From contig JBEHWO010000064.1 of NCBI GenBank assembly GCA_040217695.1, positions 1-22,494 on the forward strand: a DNA stretch of 22,494 bases. Reading direction: 5' to 3'. Positions 1 through 9,178 of the stretch are shown in pieces. The notes under the pieces are model-generated. The model saw only the letters and a program-made list of their open reading frames with translations. It did not search any database and was not told where the DNA came from. The position numbers were made by a program, and so were the translations under genes. The DNA comes from CALARM01 sp040217695 (lineage in GTDB: Bacteria; Vulcanimicrobiota; SpSt-956; JAKJGF01). Numbering within the stretch: the stretch's first letter is position 1; every line of letters begins with the position of its first letter.

Positions 1-2421
1 GACAGAGAAATAGAGTTACATAGAATTATCGTAAATAATATGGCAGAAGGGGTCTGTATTATAAGGGAGTCCGACGGAATTATCATTTATGCCAATCAAA
101 AATTCGAAAAAATATTCGGCTATTCTTCAGGAGAATTAAAGGGGCAACATGTTAATATCCTTAACTATTCAGAAGGAACAAAAAGTGCTTATGAAACCTA
201 CCTTGAAATTGCAGATAAAATAACAGCTCACGGCGAGGCAACCTGTGAGGTTCATAATGTAAAAAAAGACGGAACCCCCTTCTGGTGTAAAGCTACTACA
301 TCTCTGTACAACCACCCTGAATACGGAAAGGTTTATGTGGCAGTTCAGGCAGATATTACAGAAAGTAAAAACATAGAAGAAGAACTTCACAGAAGTGAGA
401 AAAAATACAGAGAATTGATAGAACTTTCCATAGAAGGTATATGGATGATTGACTCTGAAGGTTATACAAACTTTGTCAATTCTTCCATATGTGACCTGCT
501 CTGTTACAGTAAAGAAGAAATGCTCGGGAAACATCTTTTCTTTTTTATGGATGAATCATCTATAGAAACAGCAAAAATGTATCTAAAAAGACGGTCGGAA
601 GGTATTGGGGAACAGCATGAATTTCAATTTCTAAGAAAAAATGGATCCTCTGTATGTACACTTATTTCAACTGCTCCTGTTACAGATGACGAGAGAAACT
701 ATAAAGGTGCCATTGCCTTTATTTCTGATATAACAGAAAGAAAAAAAACAGAAGAAGCATTAAAAGAAGCTATGTTCAAATATCAGCTTCTGTTTGACTC
801 AGAGACAGATGCCGTAATTCTTGTTGACAGGGAAACATGTGACATACTTGAAGCCAACAAAGCATGTCAGGACATGTACTGTTACAGTAAAGAAGAACTT
901 CTGTCTATGAAACATTTCGAACTGTCAGCAGAACCTGAAAAAGCGATCTCTGCCATAAAAGAGCTTTCCATGCTCTTTTTTCCTCTCAGATACCATAAGA
1001 AAAAAGACGGTACAATATTTCCTGTTGAAGTTATGTGCAACAAATTCAACCTTAACGGACGGCCTGTTATGCTTGCAGATATAAGAGACATAACGGAAAG
1101 GGTAAAAATGGAGGAAGCTCTTTCCTACAGGTTTCTTGTGGAAAAAATTCTTGCCGATATAGCCGGAAGATTTATTAATGTAAAATCTTCCGATGTTGAC
1201 ATGGAATTAAAAGTCTCTCTCAAAACTATCGGGGAATTCTTAAATTTCGATAGAACCTATATTATTTTATTTTCACCTGAAACAGGTGACTTTATTAAAG
1301 CCATAGAATGGATTGAAAAATCAATCGATTCTTATATAGAAAAAGATTTATTTCTTTTATCCATAAAAGATTTTAAATGGGTTTACAGTAAATTGAAAAA
1401 AGGTGAATGTATTCTTGTTCCGAAACTTTCAGACCTTCCCGCCGAAGCCGAATATGAAAAAAAATTCTGGTCAGGCAAACAGATAAAATCTCTTATTGCA
1501 GTTCCTATGATTTCAGGTGAGAAATTATCAGGATTTCTGGGTTTTTCCTCCATAAAGAAAGAAAGAAACTGGAAGCATGACGATCTGAATTTTATAAGAC
1601 TTTTAGGAGAATTTTTTACAAATGTTCTGGAAAGAAAACGTATGGAAGAAAAATTGCGTAAAAATGAAGAAAAACTTAAAAAATACTCGGAATTACTGAA
1701 AGAGATGGTAAAAAACAGGACAAAAGAGCTTGAAGATGCCCAGGAAAAACTAGTCCGTCAGGAGAAACTTGCCGTTCTGGGTAAACTCGCCGGAAGTGTT
1801 GGTCATGAGCTGCGTAATCCACTTGGAGTTATTTCCAATGCAGTATATTATCTGCAGATGGCTTACTCATCGGCAGATGAAAAATTGAAAGATTATCTTT
1901 CTATTATATCAGAAGAGGTAAAAAAATCAGATAAGATTATAAGTGATTTACTGGACTTTTCCCGTATCAAATCTATTGATAAAGTGAACATATCTTTAAA
2001 TGAAGTATTTTCCGAACTTTTCAGAGTCTATCCTGTTCCGGAAAATATTCAGGTAATAAATAGAATTTCTACTGAGCTGCCATGTATATATGGAGACAGA
2101 AATCATATAATACAGATACTCGGAAATTTAATAATAAATGCCTTTCAGGCAATGCCGGCCGGGGGAGTCCTCACAATGGACGGTGAAGTTTCTCTCTGTG
2201 GAGTCAGAGTCTCTGTGTCAGATACGGGCTGCGGTATTCCAAAAGACAATATAAATAAAATATTTGAACCTCTTTTTACGACAAAACCCAGAGGTATTGG
2301 CCTGGGACTCTGTGTATGTAAAAACCTTCTGGATGCAAACAGAGGAAAAATAGAAGTGGAAAGTGTTGAAAATAAAGGTGCCGTTTTTACAGTAACATTA
2401 CCTGTGAAAGAGGTGGGATGA
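1..2421 (+). CDS. PAS-PAS-PAS-GAF sensor histidine kinase, 5' end outside window
   Basis: This is a soluble sensor kinase that should autophosphorylate on a histidine and pass the phosphate to receiver domains. The reading frame is open from base 1 through the first ATG at position 40, and the codons before that ATG read as the start of a PAS fold, so the gene begins upstream and ATG 40 is not the start. Numbering from that ATG, PAS domains end near residues 111, 236 and 356, each closing with a DIT(E) motif. A GAF domain spans about 360-530 and a charged coiled coil about 531-580. The DHp H-box is GHELRNPLG with phospho-acceptor H589. The ATPase domain (about 685-790) has an N-box, the G1 motif DTGCGIP and the F-box/G2 FEPLFTTK. 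No membrane segment is visible in the part shown. Its stop overlaps the next start (ATGA). The DHp closely resembles that of the kinase at 5153. Confidence 0.93.
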   Translation, partial: DREIELHRIIVNNMAEGVCIIRESDGIIIYANQKFEKIFGYSSGELKGQHVNILNYSEGTKSAYETYLEIADKITAHGEATCEVHNVKKDGTPFWCKATTSLYNHPEYGKVYVAVQADITESKNIEEELHRSEKKYRELIELSIEGIWMIDSEGYTNFVNSSICDLLCYSKEEMLGKHLFFFMDESSIETAKMYLKRRSEGIGEQHEFQFLRKNGSSVCTLISTAPVTDDERNYKGAIAFISDITERKKTEEALKEAMFKYQLLFDSETDAVILVDRETCDILEANKACQDMYCYSKEELLSMKHFELSAEPEKAISAIKELSMLFFPLRYHKKKDGTIFPVEVMCNKFNLNGRPVMLADIRDITERVKMEEALSYRFLVEKILADIAGRFINVKSSDVDMELKVSLKTIGEFLNFDRTYIILFSPETGDFIKAIEWIEKSIDSYIEKDLFLLSIKDFKWVYSKLKKGECILVPKLSDLPAEAEYEKKFWSGKQIKSLIAVPMISGEKLSGFLGFSSIKKERNWKHDDLNFIRLLGEFFTNVLERKRMEEKLRKNEEKLKKYSELLKEMVKNRTKELEDAQEKLVRQEKLAVLGKLAGSVGHELRNPLGVISNAVYYLQMAYSSADEKLKDYLSIISEEVKKSDKIISDLLDFSRIKSIDKVNISLNEVFSELFRVYPVPENIQVINRISTELPCIYGDRNHIIQILGNLIINAFQAMPAGGVLTMDGEVSLCGVRVSVSDTGCGIPKDNINKIFEPLFTTKPRGIGLGLCVCKNLLDANRGKIEVESVENKGAVFTVTLPVKEVG

Positions 2422-3164
2422 TGAATATTCTTATAGTAGACGATGATCCAATGATGATAAAAACGCTTTCCGATATTATGAAGCTGCAGGGTTATGAAGC
2501 AGATGATGCCACATCCGGGAAAGAAGCATTATCCAAGTTGAAAGATAAAGAATTTCACTGTGTCATAAGTGACATCAAAATGTCAGGTATGAGCGGCCTT
2601 GAATTATACAGGATTATAAAAGAAAATTTCAGTCATATTCCTGTAATACTTATGTCTGCCTACAGTTCCGAGAATATTATAGAGGAAGCCCTGTCAGAAG
2701 GTGTTATAACAGTTCTTACAAAACCACTGGATATAAATCTCATACTGAATTTTCTCTTTTTTCTTCAGAAAGAAAAAACTGTTGCCATTATAGACGACGA
2801 TCCGATATTCTCATCTGCCCTGGAGCATTTATTGAAAATAAGAAATTATAATATTACCATGACAAATGACCCGGAAAACCTCTTTGACGTAATTACCGAC
2901 AGAACAGATGTAGTGCTTCTGGATATGAATCTGGGAGGGACAGATGGTCTTCAATTATTTATAAAGATCAGGGAAAAATTTCCTCTTTTACCGGTTATAC
3001 TTATAACAGGCTTCGGGGAGGTTATGTTTGAAAAGATAGAAAAGGCTATTACAGCAGGAGTGTTCGGCTGTTTTTACAAGCCTTTTTCAATAAAGGAACT
3101 GTCTGAGTCTCTTCTGAATATCAGAAATAATGAACTTATAAGGTTTTTCAGAAGAAAGGGGTAG
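2418..3164 (+). CDS. Tandem double-receiver protein (REC-REC)
   Basis: This 248-residue protein consists of two CheY-like receivers and nothing else, so it probably acts as a phosphate acceptor, sink or relay for the neighbouring kinases and does not bind DNA. REC1 (about 3-117) has the acidic triad D8-D10, phospho-acceptor D52 and conserved K102-P. REC2 (about 121-240) has D126-D128, acceptor D169 and K221-P. Both therefore look competent. The start overlaps the upstream stop by four bases (ATGA). A second in-frame ATG follows immediately at 2421, and AGGTGGG upstream can serve either. The next gene starts five bases after the stop. There is no linker or output domain beyond about residue 242. 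It could alternatively be a competitive sink that limits phosphate flow to the hybrid kinase downstream. Confidence 0.93.
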   Translation: MMNILIVDDDPMMIKTLSDIMKLQGYEADDATSGKEALSKLKDKEFHCVISDIKMSGMSGLELYRIIKENFSHIPVILMSAYSSENIIEEALSEGVITVLTKPLDINLILNFLFFLQKEKTVAIIDDDPIFSSALEHLLKIRNYNITMTNDPENLFDVITDRTDVVLLDMNLGGTDGLQLFIKIREKFPLLPVILITGFGEVMFEKIEKAITAGVFGCFYKPFSIKELSESLLNIRNNELIRFFRRKG

Positions 3165-3169
3165 TAACG

Positions 3170-5083
3170 GTGGATATAAGTAAAAAAATCCTTATAGTTG
3201 ATGATGAATCTAATATAAGAAGAACTCTGGGCGATATACTCACGTTCAGAGGATATGAAACAATCTCTACAGATACAGGTAAAAAAGCACTGGAAATGGC
3301 GGAAAAAGAAAAGCCATGTCTTGTACTTCTGGATATGAAGCTTGAAGACATGTCAGGACTGGATATATTAAAATATATTAAAGAGAAATTTTCCTTTATG
3401 GAATGTATAATACTTACAGGTTATGCTAGCCAGTCTTCTGCTATAAAAGCAGTTAATCTGGGAGCCTATGGATATATTCAGAAACCGTATGAAATAGAAC
3501 AACTCATCATAATGATAAAAAGAGCCATAGAAAAGATAGAGTCAGAGGAAGCGCTCAAGGAATCTGAAAATAGATATAAAACCCTTTTTGATAATGCCAG
3601 TGATGCTATTTTTATTCATGAGCAGGAAGGAACCTTTCTGGATGTAAATCAGGTGGCCTGTGAAAGACTTGGTTATACGAAAGAAGAATTGCTGAAGATG
3701 AAACCTCTGGATATAGATACATCTGAATATGGTCTTTACGTAAAAAACAGAACCTCTCAGTTGCTATTAAAAAATCAGATGTCTTTTGAATCTGCCCACA
3801 GATGTAAAGACGGGACAATTATTCCTGTAGAAATAAAAAGCCGTATTATTGAGTACAGGGGGAAAAATGTCATTCTGAGTGCTGCAAGAGATATTACGGA
3901 AAGGAAAGAATCGGAACAGGAAAGGGAAAATCTTTATAATCAGCTCTTTCAGATACAGAAAATGGATGCTTTAGGACTTCTTGCAGGAGGTATTGCCCAT
4001 GATTTTAATAATATTCTCTCAGGTATTATAGGCTATTCAGAACTGGCACTCTGTGAACTGGAATATAACAGTCCTGTAAGACTATCTATTCAGAAAGTTC
4101 TTAAATCAAGTAACAGAGCAAAAGAACTGGCAAGGCAGATACTTACCTTCAGCCGTCATGATATTGAAGAAAAAAAATCTATGAAACCTGTTTCCGTTGT
4201 CAGAGAAGCCATAGCCTTTATAAGAGCCACTCTTCCTTCTACGATTCAAATAAAAGAATCTATTAAATCTAAGAAATATATTAAAGGTGATCCGGGCCAG
4301 ATATATCAGGTAATCTTAAATCTCTGCACGAATGCAGGCCATGCAATGAAAAACATGGGAGGAACTCTTGAAATAAGTCTTTCTGACACAGAACTTTTAT
4401 CTGAAGACATACATCCTTATTCTGAACTCAAACCGGGAAAATATATAGAATTGTCTGTAAAAGATACGGGCCATGGTATGGGGAAAGCAGTTCTGGATAG
4501 GATTTTCGAGCCTTTTTTTACTACAAAAGAAAGAGGAGAAGGAACAGGTATGGGCCTTTCTGTTGTTCATGGTATTGTTAAAAATCATGGAGGTTTTATT
4601 ACTGTATACAGCGAACCGGAAAAAGGCACTGTTTTTAACATATTTTTTCCTTCAGTTGATGATACGGAAACAGTAAAGGAAGAGACCTTTGATACAGTGC
4701 TTTCAGGGAAAGGCCATATACTCATTGTAGATGATGAAAAAGATATTGCTGCCCTTACAGAACAGATGCTTGCAAAACTCGGTTATACTGTCACTGCAAA
4801 AACATCTGCTCAGGAAGCACTTGATACGTTCAAATCCAGTCCACATAATTTTGATCTTATTATTACAGATTATACCATGCCGGAACTTACAGGACTATCT
4901 CTTTCCTCTGAAATATTAAAGATTCGTCCCGATATGCCCGTAATAATCTGTACAGGTTTATTTGATTCTCCTACTACGGAGAGATGTGCAGAAACAGGTA
5001 TAAAAGAAATACTTGAGAAGCCTGTAGGAATAAAAAAACTGTCCGAAACTGTACAGAAATGTATAAAGGATGGGAGAGAATAA
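3170..5083 (+). CDS. Hybrid histidine kinase REC-PAS-HisKA-HATPase-REC
   Basis: This is a soluble hybrid kinase of 637 residues with a receiver at each end. The GTG start at 3170 is supported by GGGG eight bases upstream. REC1 (about 5-118) has acceptor D55 and K105-P. The PAS domain covers about 128-245 and ends in DITERK. The DHp H-box is AHDFNNIL with H277. The ATPase domain (about 375-505) shows DTGHGMG and FEPFFTTKERGEGTGMGLS. REC2 (about 512-635) has acceptor D567 and a K-P near the C-terminus. The AHDFNN-type DHp belongs to the NtrB-like class common in PAS-rich soluble kinases. REC1 and the PAS resemble the same domains in the kinase at 6879, which points to duplication with shuffling. 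REC1 probably takes input phosphate while REC2 receives from H277 or dephosphorylates. Its TAA overlaps the ATG of the small ORF at 5083 (TAATG). Confidence 0.94.
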   Translation: MDISKKILIVDDESNIRRTLGDILTFRGYETISTDTGKKALEMAEKEKPCLVLLDMKLEDMSGLDILKYIKEKFSFMECIILTGYASQSSAIKAVNLGAYGYIQKPYEIEQLIIMIKRAIEKIESEEALKESENRYKTLFDNASDAIFIHEQEGTFLDVNQVACERLGYTKEELLKMKPLDIDTSEYGLYVKNRTSQLLLKNQMSFESAHRCKDGTIIPVEIKSRIIEYRGKNVILSAARDITERKESEQERENLYNQLFQIQKMDALGLLAGGIAHDFNNILSGIIGYSELALCELEYNSPVRLSIQKVLKSSNRAKELARQILTFSRHDIEEKKSMKPVSVVREAIAFIRATLPSTIQIKESIKSKKYIKGDPGQIYQVILNLCTNAGHAMKNMGGTLEISLSDTELLSEDIHPYSELKPGKYIELSVKDTGHGMGKAVLDRIFEPFFTTKERGEGTGMGLSVVHGIVKNHGGFITVYSEPEKGTVFNIFFPSVDDTETVKEETFDTVLSGKGHILIVDDEKDIAALTEQMLAKLGYTVTAKTSAQEALDTFKSSPHNFDLIITDYTMPELTGLSLSSEILKIRPDMPVIICTGLFDSPTTERCAETGIKEILEKPVGIKKLSETVQKCIKDGRE

Positions 5084-5160
5084 TGTATATTTTAAATGCC
5101 ATAGTCATGATTCTGTTTTTAAAGTTTTTCTACCTGTATTTGAGGAATATGTATGAGTAA
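5083..5160 (+). CDS. Candidate 25-residue single-span membrane microprotein
   Basis: A short ORF fills the only real gap between the two kinases on either side. It starts MYILNAIVMILFLK and ends LRNMYE. Residues 2-20 are strongly hydrophobic and an arginine sits after the hydrophobic stretch, as in a one-span membrane peptide. Its ATG shares a base with the upstream stop (TAATG), with GGGAGA six bases before it. Its TAA overlaps the next gene's ATG by eight bases (ATGAGTAA), the same overlap length seen at two other junctions in this window. These overlaps argue that it is translated as part of the operon. It would be the only product in the signalling cluster with a membrane segment. It could instead be a coupling or leader ORF whose translation matters more than its product. 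I recognise no family. Confidence 0.5.
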   Translation: MYILNAIVMILFLKFFYLYLRNMYE

Positions 5161-6886
5161 AGATAATAAGGAAAAGACACTTAATAATTTAAATTCCACC
5201 GAATATAGCAATGAAAGAGAGAACGATATTACTCTTCTGGATACTCTGATGGAAAAAGAAAATATGTTCCGACACATATTCGAACATAATTCTGCCGCTC
5301 TTGCCATTATTGAAGCAGATACAAAAATATCCATGGTAAATGAAGAATACTGCAAGATAAGCGGATATAAAAAAGAAGAAGTTATAGGCATGAACTGGAC
5401 AGAACAGATACCTCTAGGAGATATGGAAAAATTGAAAGAATATAACAGATTGAGACTTTCAGGTAATAAAGAGGTGCCGGAAAAATACGAATTTACCTTT
5501 TATCATAAAAACGGTGAAATAAGACATGCCCTTATGTCTGTTTCCATGCTTGAACACAGGAAAATAATAGCTTCCTTTATAGATATTACAGAAAGGAAAC
5601 GGGCAGAAGAGGATCTCAAGGCCGCATATCTGAAACTGAATGCCATATGGGATGTTTCTTCCAGAGCCTATGCAGATATTAAAACCATATCAGATCATAT
5701 TCTTTCTTCAATTGTGCTTATAACAGGAAGTAATCTGGGGTTCTACGGTCTTATGAATGAAGATGAGTCGGTAATGACCATTCATTCCTGGTCGGGGAAA
5801 GCTATGGGTAACTGTTCAATAGTAGATAAACCATCTCAATTTCCTGTTTCCAGTTCAGGTGTCTGGGCAGAGGCTATAAGGCATAGAAAAGCTTTTATAA
5901 TGAATGATTATGCTTCAGACCATATTGCAAAAAAAGGACTACCTCCGGGACATGTGAAATTGACCAATCTCATGGTAGTACCTTTCTTTTTACATGGAAA
6001 GATTACATCTGTTGCATCTGTTGCAAACAGGCAGACTCCGTACAACCAGAAAGATGCTGAACAGATTACTTCTTTTCTGGAAAGTATAAATGCTATTGTA
6101 GAAAGAAAAAAATCCGAAGAGGCCCTGAGAGCAAGTGAAGAGAAACTTAAAAATTATACAGAAAAACTGGAATACATGGTAAGGGAAAGAACAAAAGAAC
6201 TGGAGGAAGCAAGAGAGAAAATTCTTCGTCACGAAAAACTGTCTCTTCTGGGAAAGATGGCCGGCACAGTGGGACATGAAATAAAAAATCCTCTGGGAGT
6301 AATATCCAATGCAGTATATTTCCTTAAAATAACCCTCTCCAGTGGAGATGAAAAAACAAAGGAATATCTTGATATTATTAATTCGGAGGTTGCAAAAGTA
6401 AATAAGATAATATCAGATTTAAAAAATTTTTCAAGGTTAAAGACTGTATCAGACAGAAAAGAAATTGAACTTTCTTCTTTTATTTCAAACATGTTAGAGA
6501 GACATGTTACTTCCGGAAAAATAAAGATTAATACAGAACCTGTATATATAACTGTAGATCCTGTACATATGGAGCAAATGTTATTAAATCTTATAACAAA
6601 CGCATTCGATGCCATAGGTGACGGCGGAGAAGTTACAATAAGTGTTTTTCTGCAAAATAATTATACTTATCTGTCTGTAATAGATACAGGATGCGGTATA
6701 TCGGAAGAGAAAAAGAAGAAGATCTTTGAACCTCTTTTTACTACAAAAGCTAAAGGTATGGGATTGGGGCTTCCTGTAACAAAAGAACTTGTAGAAGTAA
6801 ACGGAGGAACAATAACAGTGGAGAGTACCGAAGGTAAAGGAAGCACTTTTACTTTAATATTTCCGGGAGGAAGTAAAAATGAATGA
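5153..6886 (+). CDS. PAS-GAF sensor histidine kinase
   Basis: This is a soluble sensor kinase of 577 residues without a receiver of its own, so it must pass phosphate to a partner such as the REC proteins beside it. A polar leader of about 30 residues precedes a PAS domain (about 32-147, ending DITERKR). A GAF domain follows (about 155-325), of the type with a KGLPPGH stretch and a CANRQ-like ending (VANRQTPYNQKD). A charged coiled coil (about 325-365) leads to the DHp, with H-box GHEIKNPLG and H375. The ATPase domain (about 465-575) has DTGCGIS and FEPLFTTKAKGMGLGL. The ATG at 5153 is preceded by GAGGAA with five bases of spacing. The stop overlaps the next start by eight bases (ATGAATGA), so the two are translationally coupled and the next protein is a good candidate partner. 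The DHp is very similar to that of the first kinase. Confidence 0.94.
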   Translation: MSKDNKEKTLNNLNSTEYSNERENDITLLDTLMEKENMFRHIFEHNSAALAIIEADTKISMVNEEYCKISGYKKEEVIGMNWTEQIPLGDMEKLKEYNRLRLSGNKEVPEKYEFTFYHKNGEIRHALMSVSMLEHRKIIASFIDITERKRAEEDLKAAYLKLNAIWDVSSRAYADIKTISDHILSSIVLITGSNLGFYGLMNEDESVMTIHSWSGKAMGNCSIVDKPSQFPVSSSGVWAEAIRHRKAFIMNDYASDHIAKKGLPPGHVKLTNLMVVPFFLHGKITSVASVANRQTPYNQKDAEQITSFLESINAIVERKKSEEALRASEEKLKNYTEKLEYMVRERTKELEEAREKILRHEKLSLLGKMAGTVGHEIKNPLGVISNAVYFLKITLSSGDEKTKEYLDIINSEVAKVNKIISDLKNFSRLKTVSDRKEIELSSFISNMLERHVTSGKIKINTEPVYITVDPVHMEQMLLNLITNAFDAIGDGGEVTISVFLQNNYTYLSVIDTGCGISEEKKKKIFEPLFTTKAKGMGLGLPVTKELVEVNGGTITVESTEGKGSTFTLIFPGGSKNE

Positions 6887-9029
6887 GCATGTAAAAATCC
6901 TTATAGTAGACGATGAATTTTATATAAGAAAAACCCTTTCAGATATATTGAGTTTTTATGGATATAAGGCTTTCTGTGCTGAAAATGGGAGAGAAGCAAT
7001 AAAATTTGTCACAGACAACATGCCTGATATGGTAATTCTGGACTTAATTCTTGATGATATGTCAGGACTGGATATATTAAAAGAAATAAAAAATATAGAA
7101 CCTTCTATTGAAACCATCCTTCTTACTGGAAATGCTTCACAGAAATCTGCCATTGACGCTATTAATTTCGGAGTCTATGGATATATGCAAAAACCATTTG
7201 ATGCAGATAATCTGATTCTTATGATAAAAAGAGCTGTTGAGAAACAGAAGATTATGAGAGATTTGAAATACCGGCTCAAACTGGAAGAGATTATTACCGG
7301 CATATCAACAGCCTTTATAAATGTTTCTTCCCATATGATTGATAGAGAGATAAAAGAGGCTCTTAAAACAGCAGGAGAATTTACGGGAGTGGAGAGATGT
7401 CATTTATATCTCTATGATAATCTTACTGTAACAGGAGGGTATGAATGGGACAGAACAGGTATGGAACATAGAATAGAAGAACTGAAAGGTACCGACCTGT
7501 CTCATTATACATGGACAGTGGAAAAGTTTAAAAAGGGAGAATATACGATTATAAATAATATAAACGATATACCTCAAGAGGCTTATAATGAAAAAGAAGC
7601 CTTATTAAAAAGAGGTATCAAATCAATTCTTTCCATTCCTTTACTGTCCCATAAAAACCTGATGGGAAGTCTTGGTTTTACATCATTTAAAGAAAAAAAC
7701 TGGAAAGATGAAGATATAAACCTTCTTAAAATGCTCGGAGGTATTTTTATTCAGTTAATGGAAAGAAGTAAATCAGAAGAAGCTCTGAAAGAATCTGAAA
7801 AAAGATATAAAACTCTGTTTAACAGTGTAAACGATCCTATTTTTATACGTGATTTTAACGGCACTTTTCTTGAAGTAAATGATATTGCCTGTCAACGTCT
7901 CGGTTATAACAGAGAAGAATTCCTCACTATGGCACCGAAAGTTATAGATCCGAATTATTATTTAATAGCCTCTGAAATAATGGAAGAATTGAAGAAAAAA
8001 AAGCAAACATCTTTTGAATCCTCTCATATAACAGGAGACGGACAGGTTATACCAGTGGAAATAAATTCTACTGTTATTGATTATAAAGGGAAAGAAGTAA
8101 TTCTATCAAGTGTCAGAGATATTACAAGAAGAAAAAAGGCAGAAGAGAATCTTATAAGAGAAAAAGAAAATTTAGAACAGACAGGGAAAGAGCTTGAAAT
8201 TGCCTATAATGAGCTGAAATCTGCCCAGTCAAGAATTCTTCAGTCGGAAAAGATGGCATCTATAGGACAGCTCGCTGCAGGAATAGCACATGAAATTAAT
8301 AATCCTATAGGATTTATAGGAGGAAACCTGAGATCCCTTGAAAAATACATAAATAAATTCCTTGAATTCATGGAAGCCCAGTCAGACGTTATAAAGGAAT
8401 TTAAGACAACGCCATCTATTGAGGAACTTTCAGGAAAGAGAAAAAAGTTAAAAATCGATTATATTACAGAAGACATAAAAGAACTTATAAAAGAATCTCT
8501 TGATGGTACAGAAAGAGTAACGAAAATAGTCCAGGATTTAAAAAGTTTTTCAAGGCTTGATGAGGGAGCCGCTCTCAGGCATGCAGATATAAATGAATCT
8601 ATTGATCGTACATTGAACATAGTATGGAATGAAATTAAATATAAAGCAAAAGTAATAAAAGAATACGGAAATATACCGAAGATATCATGTTATCCACAGC
8701 AGTTAACACAGGTATTTATGAATTTACTTGTAAATGCGTCTCAGGCTATAGAAAAAGAAGGTGAAATTTTTATAAAAACATGGTATGAGAACAACTCTGT
8801 ATGTATATCCATAGGAGATACGGGATGCGGCATAAAAGAAGAATATTTAAATAAGATTTTCGAGCCTTTTTTTACTACAAAAGAAGTCGGCGCAGGCACA
8901 GGCCTCGGCCTGAGTATTATCTATGATATAATAAAAAAACATAAGGGAGATATTACGGTGGAAAGTACAGAAGGGAAAGGGACTGTGTTTACTGTGAAGA
9001 TACCGGTAGAAGTGAGTCGTGAAAAGTGA
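6879..9029 (+). CDS. REC-GAF-PAS histidine kinase
   Basis: This soluble kinase of 716 residues has an N-terminal receiver, so its activity may be set by phosphorylation from another kinase. REC (about 5-120) has acceptor D55 and K105-P. The GAF domain (about 128-297) resembles that of the first kinase, and the PAS (about 300-420) resembles that of the hybrid kinase at 3170. A coiled coil leads to an H-box AHEINNPIG with H471, in a DHp with a long charged insertion between its helices. The ATPase domain (about 595-712) has DTGCGIK and FEPFFTTKEVGAGTGLGLS. GGAGG lies upstream of the ATG, which overlaps the preceding gene by eight bases. The last codons and the TGA stop are made of GTGAAAA heptamers, so the repeat array begins inside the gene and supplies its stop. 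The ATPase domain is complete before that point, so function is probably intact. Confidence 0.94.
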   Translation: MNEHVKILIVDDEFYIRKTLSDILSFYGYKAFCAENGREAIKFVTDNMPDMVILDLILDDMSGLDILKEIKNIEPSIETILLTGNASQKSAIDAINFGVYGYMQKPFDADNLILMIKRAVEKQKIMRDLKYRLKLEEIITGISTAFINVSSHMIDREIKEALKTAGEFTGVERCHLYLYDNLTVTGGYEWDRTGMEHRIEELKGTDLSHYTWTVEKFKKGEYTIINNINDIPQEAYNEKEALLKRGIKSILSIPLLSHKNLMGSLGFTSFKEKNWKDEDINLLKMLGGIFIQLMERSKSEEALKESEKRYKTLFNSVNDPIFIRDFNGTFLEVNDIACQRLGYNREEFLTMAPKVIDPNYYLIASEIMEELKKKKQTSFESSHITGDGQVIPVEINSTVIDYKGKEVILSSVRDITRRKKAEENLIREKENLEQTGKELEIAYNELKSAQSRILQSEKMASIGQLAAGIAHEINNPIGFIGGNLRSLEKYINKFLEFMEAQSDVIKEFKTTPSIEELSGKRKKLKIDYITEDIKELIKESLDGTERVTKIVQDLKSFSRLDEGAALRHADINESIDRTLNIVWNEIKYKAKVIKEYGNIPKISCYPQQLTQVFMNLLVNASQAIEKEGEIFIKTWYENNSVCISIGDTGCGIKEEYLNKIFEPFFTTKEVGAGTGLGLSIIYDIIKKHKGDITVESTEGKGTVFTVKIPVEVSREK

Positions 9030-9161
9030 AAAGTGAAAAGTGAATGGTGAAGGGTGAGCAGTAGGGGCGACCCACTGTGGTCGCCCGGTATCGGTAAAAC
9101 ACGCATCACACATTACGCATCACGAAGCACCCGTCACGCGTTACGCGTCACGATCCGTCAC
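9012..9161 (-). repeat. Composite heptamer element, copy A (reverse orientation)
   Basis: Read on the plus strand, seven consecutive 7-mers of the form GTGANNN (9012-9060) are followed by a 35-base core (9061-9095) and then about nine 7-mers of the complementary form NNNYYAC such as GCATCAC, CCGTCAC and GCGTTAC (9096-9161). The core carries a perfect 8-bp inverted repeat, GGGCGACC at 9065-9072 and GGTCGCCC at 9079-9086, with a 6-base loop and no T-tract. The whole unit matches, in inverted orientation, the element at 12599-12751. It starts inside the 3' end of the upstream kinase gene and stops a few bases before the ribosome-binding site of the next gene. I see no ORF in it. Confidence 0.85.
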
Positions 9162-9164
9162 AAC

Positions 9165-9170
9165 AGGAGA
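9165..9170 (+). promoter_or_regulatory. Ribosome-binding site for the REC-PAS gene
   Basis: AGGAGA lies directly after the repeat element and about nine bases before the ATG at 9179. It fixes this start and shows that the repeat ends exactly where the translation signals begin. Confidence 0.6.
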
Positions 9171-9178
9171 AATAATTT

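Noticed and set aside
9065..9086. Rho-independent terminator after the first operon
   Set aside because: The 8-bp stem is good, but no T-tract follows, so it is kept only as the core hairpin of copy A.
9030..9178. Insertion sequence or MITE with terminal inverted repeats
   Set aside because: The element is bounded by tandem heptamers without clear terminal inverted repeats or target duplications, and no transposase is present. It stays a composite repeat of unknown origin.
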